Assembly: GCA_947489425.1 (NCBI GenBank)
Contig: CANLDL010000003.1
Location: forward strand, 186,001 to 250,000
Source: an uncultured Pseudomonadales bacterium
GTDB taxonomy: Bacteria > Pseudomonadota > Gammaproteobacteria > Pseudomonadales > Cellvibrionaceae
Direction of reading: 5' to 3'
DNA length: 64,000 nucleotides
Shown here: positions 7,949 to 16,010 of the stretch, piece by piece
How positions within the stretch are numbered: position 1 is the first letter of the stretch
How the letters are laid out: the number at the start of each line of letters is the position of its first letter
The notes under the pieces: model-generated
Database searches by the model: none
What the model saw: the letters and a program-made list of their open reading frames with translations, nothing else
Told to the model about the DNA's origin: nothing
Made by a program: the position numbers and the translations under genes

Positions 7949-8197
7949 TTAACTTTCTTTAACCTCTACACCAATCAAGAAATAGATTGACACTTTAATC
8001 AATAAAAAAATGGAGAGGCCATAAATTAAAAAGCTAAAAACCCCACCTATTATGAAAAATGATAGAACAGGCAAAATTAGTAAGTAAAAAATATAATCCA
8101 ACCCGCGAGAGAAAGGATAGCACTTCATTTTAATAGATTTTTCTTCAAACTCTCTTTTTGAAGAGAGAATTACGTATATTTTATCCACAATATCCAT
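7949..8197 (-). CDS. Small membrane protein, putative immunity protein for the Rhs tip
   Basis: 82 residues. A charged N-terminal third (DIVDKIYVILSSKREFEEK) is followed by two long hydrophobic helices, around YIFYLLILPVLSFFIIGG and LIYGLSIFLLIKVSIYFL. The family is not recognised. It begins seven bases after the stop of the Rhs gene, and its Shine-Dalgarno (AGGTGA) overlaps the last codons and stop of that gene, so translation is coupled. This is the position of immunity genes in polymorphic toxin loci. The immunity role is inferred from position only. If true, a membrane immunity protein would suit a toxin that acts on or in the membrane or periplasm. Confidence 0.6.
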   Translation of the reverse strand: MDIVDKIYVILSSKREFEEKSIKMKCYPFSRGLDYIFYLLILPVLSFFIIGGVFSFLIYGLSIFLLIKVSIYFLIGVEVKES

Positions 8198-8204
8198 CTA
8201 AATA

Positions 8205-11057
8205 TCACCTTTCACAAACACAATAATCAGGCAACTTTGATTCAAAAAAATCAGCTAGAGCACTAAAATTAGCTTTACTAAACCCAGCTATACCTGTTGG
8301 CGTGCTAGCAGCTAAACCTCCTCTCGTGACCAAACCCGTTCCTCCACTCAAAGTAACATTTCCAAGTGTTCTCCCCGCCATATAGAATCCATTACTTTCA
8401 GCAAAAGCTTGTGAAGCCATATCAAAGGCTATACCAGGCTCACCCGCTGCAAATTCACCAGCGCCCTTAACAGCAGCCCTTGCAAGATTTATAGCTTGTT
8501 CTCTTCTGTCATATCTACATGATCCAGGTTCATAAGGATTAAGAGGGGCTGTCAAATCTTTCCAAAAGTCAAAGAAGCCTTCATGAAAATCCGGGTTTGG
8601 GAAAAAATGCGTAAACCAACAAGCAATTCCGACACAGGCATCAGTAAATAATCCCAAAGAATCTGTATTATTTAAAGGGTTTTGTTGAACATAAGCATAT
8701 GTATTTGACCCATCATACAATCCAAGAGGATCTGAACGTAGATACCTGCCCAATCTGGGGTCGTAATACCGGAAGTAGTTGTAGTGGAGGCTTGTCTCCT
8801 CATCAAAATACTGGCCCAGGAACCGTAGATTATTTTCTACTGTAGCGATTGTTTGCGTTGCCTCACCAAAAGGCGTGTACTCAGCCTGCCAAACAATATT
8901 TTTGTTTTGATCGGTTAATACCTTTGGCGTACCTAGGTGATCATTGTGATAAGTGTAAATACTATTTACTGTGACCTGCGCCAAAGGTTGTCCATTAAAG
9001 TAGAGGTACTCTTTAATCACTTGGCCTTGTGCTGTGTATTCACCCAACAACTGCCCACTCTCATTATAGGCATAGTGTGTTGTTGCATTACCCACAATCT
9101 GTTTGGTGGTACGTTGGCCGAGCGCATTGTAGGTGTAGTTGGCCGTCACACTGGGCTTACTAATGGTCGCTAGGCGATTCGCTGCATTGTAGGTACTTGT
9201 GAGCGCTTCAGTACTCCCATCACTGCTGTTGACCTGTAGCGGGTTACCGTTACCATCGTATTGGTAACTACTGGTGATGTTATCCGTCGCTGGATTGATT
9301 ATTACACTGTTTAGCTGATTACTACCTGTGTTATAGCTGTACGTGGTAACTGCTCCTGCGTTACCAGCACTTCCACCATCCGTGGTGGTCGTAGTCGTCT
9401 CTTTGCTAAGGCGGTTACCCAAGGGATCGTATTGGTAATTAAGGCTACCGTAATCACCCGTACTGCCTGATAGACGATCCAGCACGTCATACTGGTAACT
9501 GCTGCCTGCGTTACCAGCACTTCCACCATCCGTGGTGGTCGTATCATCTATTACCGTTATGTTGCCATTGGCATCGTAATCATAGCTGAGATCAAGAATG
9601 GTGGTTAAGGCACTACCACTGGTGAGTCTACTTAAGCGATAGTCCTGATCGTAGGTGAGTGTTTGTGTTAAGCCATTGCCGTAAGTCATCCCCTTAACGG
9701 GGCCAAAGGCTAAGTACTCGGTATTACTGATAATATTAATCGGGGTTTCTGTCGGGCGTGTCGCTGTAATGTCTTGCACTCTGCCTTGAGAATCATAGGC
9801 GTAGTTAACAACTAGACCACTCGGATAAGTCATCGTTATAGGATTATTAGCCAAATCATAAGTGGTACTGGTCACGAGTGTTTGACCGTCAATGATGATG
9901 GTTTTAGTGAGCAAGTTACCGCGATGATCATAGTGGTAGTGTGTTGATCCACTTTCGTCGGTGATTTGGGTTAAGCGGCCAATGCCTTTGTTGCCCGTCG
10001 TCACCCCATCGTATTGATAAACAATATTTTCTGCCGGTGTAGCTGGGTAGGTAACACCTGTTAATCGGTTGAGGGCATCGTAGCTGTAGTTAACCACCAC
10101 ACCACGGGCATCGGTCATGCTGGTGCGGTTGTTGGCACTGTCGTAGGTGTAGGTTGCTGTACCAGTATCAGGGCTACTGATTTGGGTTAAGTTATCAAAG
10201 CCATCGTAGCTGTAGGTGGTGGTGTTGCCATTGGCATCCGTGACGCTGGTTAGGCGGTCTTGGTCATCGTAACCAAAGTGTGTTGTGCCGTTGGCAGCAT
10301 CGGTGCTTTGCTGTAGGCGATCTAAGGGATCGTAGATCTGGTTGGTGACATTCGTTTTAGGGTCTGTCACGGCCGTGTTGTTGTCGTTAACATCGTAGTC
10401 AAAGTGGGTGGTTTGGTTCTCGGCCCCAATAATATCCATCACACGGCTAAGTTCATCAAAAGCACGATTAATTGTGTAAGTGATTGTGCCCGTACTGGTT
10501 TGAATCGTTTCGCTAGTGCGGTTACCGGCATTGTCTAGGGTGTAGTTGATACTCTCGCCTAAACTATTACTGATTTGTGTTAAACGGCGCGCCGCATCGT
10601 AGGTGTAAGTTAATACCACGCCATTGGGCTGGGTGATCTCGATTAACTGGCCCACATTATCGTAGGTATAATTTGTCACGCTATTTAAGGCGGCGACTCC
10701 ACTGGGGTCGACCACCGTGACGGAGGTGAGCCATCCACGAACATGGTAGGTAAGCACTGTCTCGGTGCCATTGGCATCGATCACGCGGGCGGGTTGGCCA
10801 CGACCGTTGTAATCGAGCAATTGTGTCGTATGGCCAAGGGCATTGGTAATGGATGAACGGTTACCAAAGGTATCGTAAGTATAGGTGGTGACATCCACGA
10901 CATCGGTACGCGGGCCGTCTTGGGTTAAGACTAAGCCTTGAGGGTTATAGGTATAAGATGTGGATTGCTGAGCCAGCACAGATGGTGCAAAGCTAATGCT
11001 TGTAGCCAAAGAGAAAGCAAGTAGCGTTTTAGAAAATAGCGTGTTATTTATTCTCAT
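8205..11057 (-). CDS. Rhs/YD-repeat protein, C-terminal half with variable tip and its own signal peptide
   Basis: 950 residues. The N-terminus is a Sec signal peptide (MRINNTLFSKTLLAFSL, hydrophobic core, APSVLAQ). YD repeats start directly after it and run to about residue 770. The hyperconserved shell-closing motif RYLRSDPLGL is at about 771-780, and a second DSLGL-type motif ends near 803. The last 147 residues are a unique tip that I cannot assign. It contains Cys pairs (ACVGIAC, CVC) and a Gly/Ala-rich middle, and its DNA is more AT-rich than the core. No DUF6531/N-terminal shell part is present; that lies in the separate gene upstream. The start GGAG overlaps the end of that gene. There is no PAAR or VgrG in the window. 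Confidence 0.9.
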   Translation of the reverse strand: MRINNTLFSKTLLAFSLATSISFAPSVLAQQSTSYTYNPQGLVLTQDGPRTDVVDVTTYTYDTFGNRSSITNALGHTTQLLDYNGRGQPARVIDANGTETVLTYHVRGWLTSVTVVDPSGVAALNSVTNYTYDNVGQLIEITQPNGVVLTYTYDAARRLTQISNSLGESINYTLDNAGNRTSETIQTSTGTITYTINRAFDELSRVMDIIGAENQTTHFDYDVNDNNTAVTDPKTNVTNQIYDPLDRLQQSTDAANGTTHFGYDDQDRLTSVTDANGNTTTYSYDGFDNLTQISSPDTGTATYTYDSANNRTSMTDARGVVVNYSYDALNRLTGVTYPATPAENIVYQYDGVTTGNKGIGRLTQITDESGSTHYHYDHRGNLLTKTIIIDGQTLVTSTTYDLANNPITMTYPSGLVVNYAYDSQGRVQDITATRPTETPINIISNTEYLAFGPVKGMTYGNGLTQTLTYDQDYRLSRLTSGSALTTILDLSYDYDANGNITVIDDTTTTDGGSAGNAGSSYQYDVLDRLSGSTGDYGSLNYQYDPLGNRLSKETTTTTTDGGSAGNAGAVTTYSYNTGSNQLNSVIINPATDNITSSYQYDGNGNPLQVNSSDGSTEALTSTYNAANRLATISKPSVTANYTYNALGQRTTKQIVGNATTHYAYNESGQLLGEYTAQGQVIKEYLYFNGQPLAQVTVNSIYTYHNDHLGTPKVLTDQNKNIVWQAEYTPFGEATQTIATVENNLRFLGQYFDEETSLHYNYFRYYDPRLGRYLRSDPLGLYDGSNTYAYVQQNPLNNTDSLGLFTDACVGIACWFTHFFPNPDFHEGFFDFWKDLTAPLNPYEPGSCRYDRREQAINLARAAVKGAGEFAAGEPGIAFDMASQAFAESNGFYMAGRTLGNVTLSGGTGLVTRGGLAASTPTGIAGFSKANFSALADFFESKLPDYCVCER
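9355..9543. repeat. 39-bp direct repeat inside the Rhs gene
   Basis: The 39 bases at 9355-9393 occur again at 9505-9543. Each copy encodes an acidic/Gly segment with TTDGGSAGNAG and contains the short palindrome CCACCATCCGTGGTGG. The spacing is 150 bases, so recombination between copies would remove 50 codons in frame. Confidence 0.75.
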
Positions 11058-11059
11058 GA

Positions 11060-12790
11060 TTATCGCTCCGTGACATTGCGTGAAAGTAGACGTCCATTAC
11101 TGTCGTAGGTCATGGTGATGATACGTGAAGGCTCAGTGATTTTTGTGGGTAGGTTATAATCAGCATGCCACTCGGTAGTAATGGTTCTGGCTTGCGGTGT
11201 ACCACTCGCTTCGGTACGAGAAAGCACTTGGCCACGATCATTATTGATATAAGTGGTGGTGTTACCTTTCCAGTCAGTTTTGCTGGCCATAAAACCGTTG
11301 ATGTCGTAAGTGTAATTTTTATTGGCGCCTGCGCAATTAGCAGAAGGATGACCTTCAACTTGTATTAACTTACGGACACCATTTTGAACTTGATAGTAAA
11401 ATGTCGTTTCTTTGCCTAAAGAGTTCGTCACTAAAACACTTCCATTTCCATCTGGAGACAAGTCTGTGTAATCGAGAGTAGTACGATTGACGCCATTCAG
11501 ATTTTCAGAAGAGATAGCTCTGCCAAGATTGTCGTATTGCCAAGAAACATAACGGATATCATTTTCATCAGTAATTCCCGTTAAACTTCTCGATAGACTT
11601 GAATCATAATGATAGATTCGCGTTGTCGTATTTGGATAGGTTACTCCGGATAAAACACCCAGTGAATTATAGGAATAACTATAAACATCACCTTCAGAAG
11701 TCGTCAACTGACTAAGGCGAGAGTCGTTATTATATGTAAAGATTAATTTATTTAAATTATTATCCTCAACGAGATCAAGTGTTGACGGATTGCCATCCCC
11801 GCCTTGATCAATAGATATGTCGTAAAATAAATTTTGACTATCTCCTTTCGTATTTTCAATTAAAATCAACCGCCCATATACATCATAAGTTTCTCGAATA
11901 TTATTTTTTGTAATGAATAACCAACCATCATTATTAGGCAAAACTGATAGCTGAGCATTGACGCCATAATCTGTAAGCCAGACATTATCAGTTTTCTGAT
12001 GATATAAGGCTTTACCGTTGGCTCTGACCACATAAGCGTAATCAATCTCATTAATTGGCAATTGTTTAGCAGGATCGTTTGACGTTAATGTGACCATTGG
12101 CCCTTCTGATATCATTGCATTTCTAGAGATAATGCTAGGATGATTCGCTTGAGATACTGAACCTGTAATAATTCTTCTATCGTAAGTATGGCTCCAATTG
12201 AGGCCAAAACTACCTATGTATTGATTGTAGACAGCCCCACTATTGTAATACCGCTTAAAATGAATGGGAGAGTTAGTTAACTCCACAAAGTCATCCTCGA
12301 CTTGTTGCTTTTCACCCCAAGCTGGAGTTATTGGATTACCTACAGTCGGAGTGCACTGCTCTGAATAATTAGAAGCTAAATCACTGAAAGAGCTATGCTC
12401 CTGTAAAATCATTGTCCAATAGCGGTATCGACCTGTAGGACTTAAATATTCACCCCCTCGATTATCCCTAAAAGCGCACTTAAAAGAATAGCGCTCGGTA
12501 TAAGGCCCAATATATAAAGTCGAAGGCACATAAACGCCAGTAAAATACATTTCTAAGGAGGGGAGTAGCAAAGGGCAAACCTTAGAAGCTAATACATATA
12601 CATCGGTTGATATAATATTTAAATCAATACCATGATGCTTAGTAGAATAACCCCATACACTAGGCCTTGAATTTAGGATCTGTTCAATAGATGCTGATTG
12701 TTGGGCAAAGGCAGGAGTAATAAAACTCACGCTTGCAACTAAGGATAACGCTAAAAGTGTTTTCGAAAAAACGTGCTTATTTATCTTCAT
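11060..12790 (-). CDS. Rhs/YD-repeat protein, N-terminal half (DUF6531)
   Basis: 576 residues from ATG 12790, which begins the signal peptide MKINKHVFSKTLLALSLVAS...TPAFAQ. The first 120 mature residues are a Cys-containing domain I do not recognise. DUF6531-type sequence follows (VEDDFVELTNSPIHFKRYYNSG, then FGLNWSHTYDRR), and then YD repeats to the C-terminus, which stops at a repeat boundary (RLLSRNVTER). It therefore holds the N-terminal plug and start of the shell but no tip. The downstream Rhs gene starts two bases past its stop. An upstream in-frame start at 12847 would add 19 unlikely residues. The Shine-Dalgarno ACGGAG overlaps the end of the preceding remnant. Confidence 0.88.
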   Translation of the reverse strand: MKINKHVFSKTLLALSLVASVSFITPAFAQQSASIEQILNSRPSVWGYSTKHHGIDLNIISTDVYVLASKVCPLLLPSLEMYFTGVYVPSTLYIGPYTERYSFKCAFRDNRGGEYLSPTGRYRYWTMILQEHSSFSDLASNYSEQCTPTVGNPITPAWGEKQQVEDDFVELTNSPIHFKRYYNSGAVYNQYIGSFGLNWSHTYDRRIITGSVSQANHPSIISRNAMISEGPMVTLTSNDPAKQLPINEIDYAYVVRANGKALYHQKTDNVWLTDYGVNAQLSVLPNNDGWLFITKNNIRETYDVYGRLILIENTKGDSQNLFYDISIDQGGDGNPSTLDLVEDNNLNKLIFTYNNDSRLSQLTTSEGDVYSYSYNSLGVLSGVTYPNTTTRIYHYDSSLSRSLTGITDENDIRYVSWQYDNLGRAISSENLNGVNRTTLDYTDLSPDGNGSVLVTNSLGKETTFYYQVQNGVRKLIQVEGHPSANCAGANKNYTYDINGFMASKTDWKGNTTTYINNDRGQVLSRTEASGTPQARTITTEWHADYNLPTKITEPSRIITMTYDSNGRLLSRNVTER

Positions 12791-12791
12791 C

Positions 12792-13049
12792 TTATAGCTC
12801 CGTGACTGCGTGTAATAACAAGCGATTATTAATATCGTAGGGCACATCCGTGATGCGAGATGGCTCAGTGGTTCTCTCTGGGAGGTTGTAGTCTGTGCGC
12901 CAATCAGTCGTCACCTTTCTGGCTTGAGATGTGCCATTTGCCTCTGTGGGAGAAAGCTCTTGACCATTGATGTTAGTGGTTGCGTTGGCTTCCCAATCAA
13001 TTTTACTCGCGGCTAAACCATTAGTATCGTAGGTGTAGTTATTTTTCAT
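12792..13049 (-). pseudogene. Remnant of a third Rhs copy
   Basis: 85 codons that align end to end with the last 85 or so residues of the DUF6531 Rhs gene (NYTYDxNG, then NLPxxxTEPSRI, then RLL...VTE). It is headless: it starts at a repeat boundary with no signal peptide. It does have an AAGGA Shine-Dalgarno eight bases before the ATG, so it may still be translated. The sequence GTCACGGAGC before its stop is also found before the stop of the full-length gene. It is best read as the tail of an older copy left by a tandem duplication and deletion. Confidence 0.75.
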
Positions 13050-13273
13050 GAAGCATCCTTTTTCTATCTTACCGACTACATTTAATTTTTATTTCTTGGC
13101 CAAGGAAAATGTATATTTTTTCGAACCACTATAAAGCCTACCATTAGTACATGATAGCTAATACAAAATGATTAAATGAATACGGAGGAAATAGAAACAA
13201 TATCCATATCACTTTTAGATGGTGACTGCAGATAATCCTTGTCTTGATAAAACTACATTATAGCTTTTTTTGT

Positions 13274-13302
13274 AAATTATCAACTGACTGTAAAGTTGTC
13301 AA
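13274..13302 (-). promoter_or_regulatory. Candidate sigma-70 promoter of the Rhs array
   Basis: On the minus strand a perfect TTGACA (13297-13302) is followed by a 17-base spacer and TAATTT (13274-13279). Transcription would start near 13267, about 220 bases before the Rhs remnant, and run through the whole array. Confidence 0.5.
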
Positions 13303-13320
13303 ACGCTATATAAAAGAAAC

Positions 13321-13334
13321 TTGACCGAGATCAA
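13321..13334. promoter_or_regulatory. FNR/Anr-like box
   Basis: TTGACCGAGATCAA matches the TTGAT-N4-ATCAA consensus at nine of ten defined positions. Its centre is about 60-61 bases upstream of the start predicted from the neighbouring promoter, which is the class I activator position. The site is a single short match and needs testing. Confidence 0.45.
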
Positions 13335-13430
13335 GAAATTGGTGAAAGGTTAAAGTAAAAAAATTGAAGATATTAAAGATTGCTAAAAATAGCTTTGCAA
13401 ATTGTGGCTATCGACTATATAAAGAACTAA

Positions 13431-14210
13431 TCACTCCGCAAAATCAATACGATAGGAACCATCATTATTTTTGTTGCCAATAAATTGTAACACTGGCTCA
13501 AAGCCAGAGTTACGCTCACGCGGTTTTATTAAGCCTTCTACTTTAATTGACGGCTTTTTAGCAAATGCGTCTATTAATTTTGCTGTAATATCGACTACTA
13601 AGGGGGCAGGTCTAGCGTTTGTTATATGACGCCATTGCGACACTACATTGTAGTTTTCATCACTAAACCTTGCTTGAATATTACCAACCGCAAGCCATTC
13701 GCTCCCAGTATAAATAGATGCTTGCTCCCATAATGCATTAGCATCTACATCCACAAAGCCTGCCTGAGTGATTTCAATGCTTTTTATAAATGCACTTATA
13801 TTGCCAGACAAATCAACACCAAAAAAAGGCGCTACATTAGCAATAGGCAAGGCAAGATCTATCTCTTGGGCGTTAATTTTTTTACTGAAGATCGAATAAC
13901 ACACTTCGCCTTTTAGTTGCTGTGAGCCAGCACTACTGGAGAAGTTAAGACAAGGCGATAGAGTCACCAACGATGTTATATCAATATACCATTGCAGCTC
14001 TCCCAAGGGCAAAGTATGCCCACGCTCAGACCACTGAGCATAACTGGCCTCACCTTGCCAGACTGTACCGGTGACGCCCGTGGCCTGAAAGCTCGGGATA
14101 GATTGCTGTATGGTGTAGATAAACCACCCGGCAGGCAATAGACGAAGAATAAAAAACACCGTTAGTAATAGAGCTATAACTAAGCAATAACGTTTTTTCA
14201 AAAGAAACAT
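13431..14210 (-). CDS. gspN: Type II secretion protein N
   Basis: 259 residues: an N-terminal membrane helix (CLVIALLLTVFFILRLLPAGWF) and a periplasmic beta-rich domain with the conserved GVTGTVWQGEA signature and the C-terminal FIGNKNNDGSYRIDFAE. GspN is an accessory inner-membrane component found in a subset of type II systems. It is the last gene of the operon, 26 bases after gspM. Confidence 0.9.
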   Translation of the reverse strand: MFLLKKRYCLVIALLLTVFFILRLLPAGWFIYTIQQSIPSFQATGVTGTVWQGEASYAQWSERGHTLPLGELQWYIDITSLVTLSPCLNFSSSAGSQQLKGEVCYSIFSKKINAQEIDLALPIANVAPFFGVDLSGNISAFIKSIEITQAGFVDVDANALWEQASIYTGSEWLAVGNIQARFSDENYNVVSQWRHITNARPAPLVVDITAKLIDAFAKKPSIKVEGLIKPRERNSGFEPVLQFIGNKNNDGSYRIDFAE

Positions 14211-14236
14211 AAAATATCTAAGCTTGTGTGCAAAAG

Positions 14237-14713
14237 TTAATTACTAACACGAACGCTAACCATTAGGCGACCAGGGAATTTTGAGGGCGTTAGAGATAAA
14301 TCTTCTATATTAATGCCTTGCTGGTACTCTAAATCGTATAACCATTGCGTCAGAGATGAATAAGCAACATTTTCTAGGCGAAGGCGAGCATCATTTTTAC
14401 TGCCAGGTTGAAACCCTCTCATAACCAACTGATTTTTTGTTAGGCTATTGTTAATAAGCTGCGCCAAGCTCTCTCCTGTTTTAACGACACCCCCTGCCTG
14501 CTTGGCAGATTTAATTCGTGCAACTAATTGCTTTACTTCAGCACGCTCTGCTAAAGCACGCGAGAGTCTATCTTTTTCTGTAGTACGCCAATCTATTACA
14601 GGTTGCACTGCAAACATATAAAATAAAAACAGGATCAAGGCAGCGCCACTGCCTCCTAAAATTATCTGTTCTCGAGTATCGTGGGCATCCCACCATTGTG
14701 TTAGCTTATCCAT
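14237..14713 (-). CDS. gspM: Type II secretion protein M
   Basis: 158 residues: a short cytoplasmic start, one membrane helix (IILGGSGAALILFLFYMFAV) and a periplasmic ferredoxin-like domain. GspM dimerises and partners GspL in the inner-membrane platform. The start overlaps the end of gspL by eight bases, which implies translational coupling. Confidence 0.9.
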   Translation of the reverse strand: MDKLTQWWDAHDTREQIILGGSGAALILFLFYMFAVQPVIDWRTTEKDRLSRALAERAEVKQLVARIKSAKQAGGVVKTGESLAQLINNSLTKNQLVMRGFQPGSKNDARLRLENVAYSSLTQWLYDLEYQQGINIEDLSLTPSKFPGRLMVSVRVSN

Positions 14714-15950
14714 TTCGATTACCTTTCATCGTTATCTTTAAGCGAGCCTGAAACCCATTATCAGTAGCGTTAGAGCTTTGTAGTTCAGCGCTAACATCTT
14801 GTTTGTCGAGAGCCTGCCTTAATTGCTCAACACCATTAAAGGAATCCGCTCTGACATTAATACGCAAAATTTGCTCTCGATTGCTGTAGTTTAATGTCGA
14901 CAATTCAATTTTTAGCTTAATTAATTCGGGAGCAATTTTAGATAACAAATAAATTGACTGGCTAGACTGCTCATCTTGACCACTGGAACCAAGCATGGCT
15001 TTTAATCGACGTACAGGAACACTAACAGATCCTGTAGGAACAACCTCTCTAAAATCTTTCACAATGTCGTTTTGAATCTTAGCCTGCTCTTTTTGCAAAA
15101 AATAGATGTCGGTAAAACTTGCAACAAAAAATACAATGGTTGCAGCAACAGCCAAACCAACTATCGCTTTAGATTCATCCCACCACCTAGAGACTGGCAA
15201 TTTTTTACCCAGCTTGCCATTGCTAAAATTTAGCTGATTACTTTGAGAAAAGTTAATCGTTGGCCTCCCCACAACACAATCATGTTCGACTACGGGAAGC
15301 ACATTGGCTTGAACATATTCTTGAGTGGCAGCATCATCGACATAAACTGTAATTAGCCAAGGATTTTCGAGGTCTTGCTGGTTTTGTAATAAGTCTTTAA
15401 GAAATGGTTTGGCTAATGAATGTGAGATGCTAAAACCCAAACCATTACCTCGATGGCCCAGCACATTGCCCTCACTAAACCACAACACCAATTCGTTAGC
15501 AGCAACATCCATACATTGAAAATCAGGAATACACGTCTCTACAGCTAAGTCATGATTTGATAACCAACCAACAAGTGACTCTAACCAAGACAGGTCGGTA
15601 TAAGCAGCAGAAACGACATCAGACTCTTTATTTGCACTGACAGCAAAATGTAGGTCGTCAACATCACCTAGAACATCGTCTTCTATTTGATAAGGCAATA
15701 GGCTTAAAAAGTGCCGAGCTTCTTTTTTACTATAAGGCACACTAACGCTTACAAGTTTAGCCCCTGGAATTAGCAATAATACAGATTGGCCAGCACTAAC
15801 TGCCTCAAGAAGTGCATCGCCATCACCTTGCTGTGCACCACTTGGCCAGTGCTGAGCATGAGCGAGATCACTCCAGCGAAACTCTCGAAGTGTATCTCCG
15901 CTTTCGTCAACACGTTCTTTTAATAATTGAATGACTATTTTATTTGCCAC
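14706..15950 (-). CDS. gspL: Type II secretion protein L
   Basis: 414 residues. The N-terminal 250 or so form the actin-like cytoplasmic domain that binds the ATPase GspE. A membrane helix follows (IVGLAVAATIVFFVASF, near 266), then a periplasmic ferredoxin-like domain that contacts GspM. The start codon is GTG at 15950, with GAGA upstream. It overlaps gspM at its 3' end and follows gspK after 60 bases. Confidence 0.9.
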   Translation of the reverse strand: MANKIVIQLLKERVDESGDTLREFRWSDLAHAQHWPSGAQQGDGDALLEAVSAGQSVLLLIPGAKLVSVSVPYSKKEARHFLSLLPYQIEDDVLGDVDDLHFAVSANKESDVVSAAYTDLSWLESLVGWLSNHDLAVETCIPDFQCMDVAANELVLWFSEGNVLGHRGNGLGFSISHSLAKPFLKDLLQNQQDLENPWLITVYVDDAATQEYVQANVLPVVEHDCVVGRPTINFSQSNQLNFSNGKLGKKLPVSRWWDESKAIVGLAVAATIVFFVASFTDIYFLQKEQAKIQNDIVKDFREVVPTGSVSVPVRRLKAMLGSSGQDEQSSQSIYLLSKIAPELIKLKIELSTLNYSNREQILRINVRADSFNGVEQLRQALDKQDVSAELQSSNATDNGFQARLKITMKGNRNG

Positions 15951-16010
15951 AAAAATTCTCTATCACTTGTATTTATTGTATATATTTTTAATTTCTTCCA
16001 AATACACTAC

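Larger units (their letters stand above)
13050..13430 (-). other. Intergenic region between gspN and the Rhs array
   Basis: 380 AT-rich bases with no coding frame of note. They contain a candidate sigma-70 promoter directed at the Rhs array and an FNR/Anr-like box upstream of it, listed separately. No terminator for the gsp operon was found here. Confidence 0.5.

Noticed and set aside
9311..9547. Open frame of 78 codons on the minus strand inside the Rhs gene
   Set aside because: It is another frame of the Rhs repeat and copies the 39-bp repeat twice; no ribosome binding site of its own.
8700..10950. Many short repeats that might suggest a CRISPR array or satellite
   Set aside because: They are spaced by codons, vary in sequence and encode YD repeats in one long open frame.
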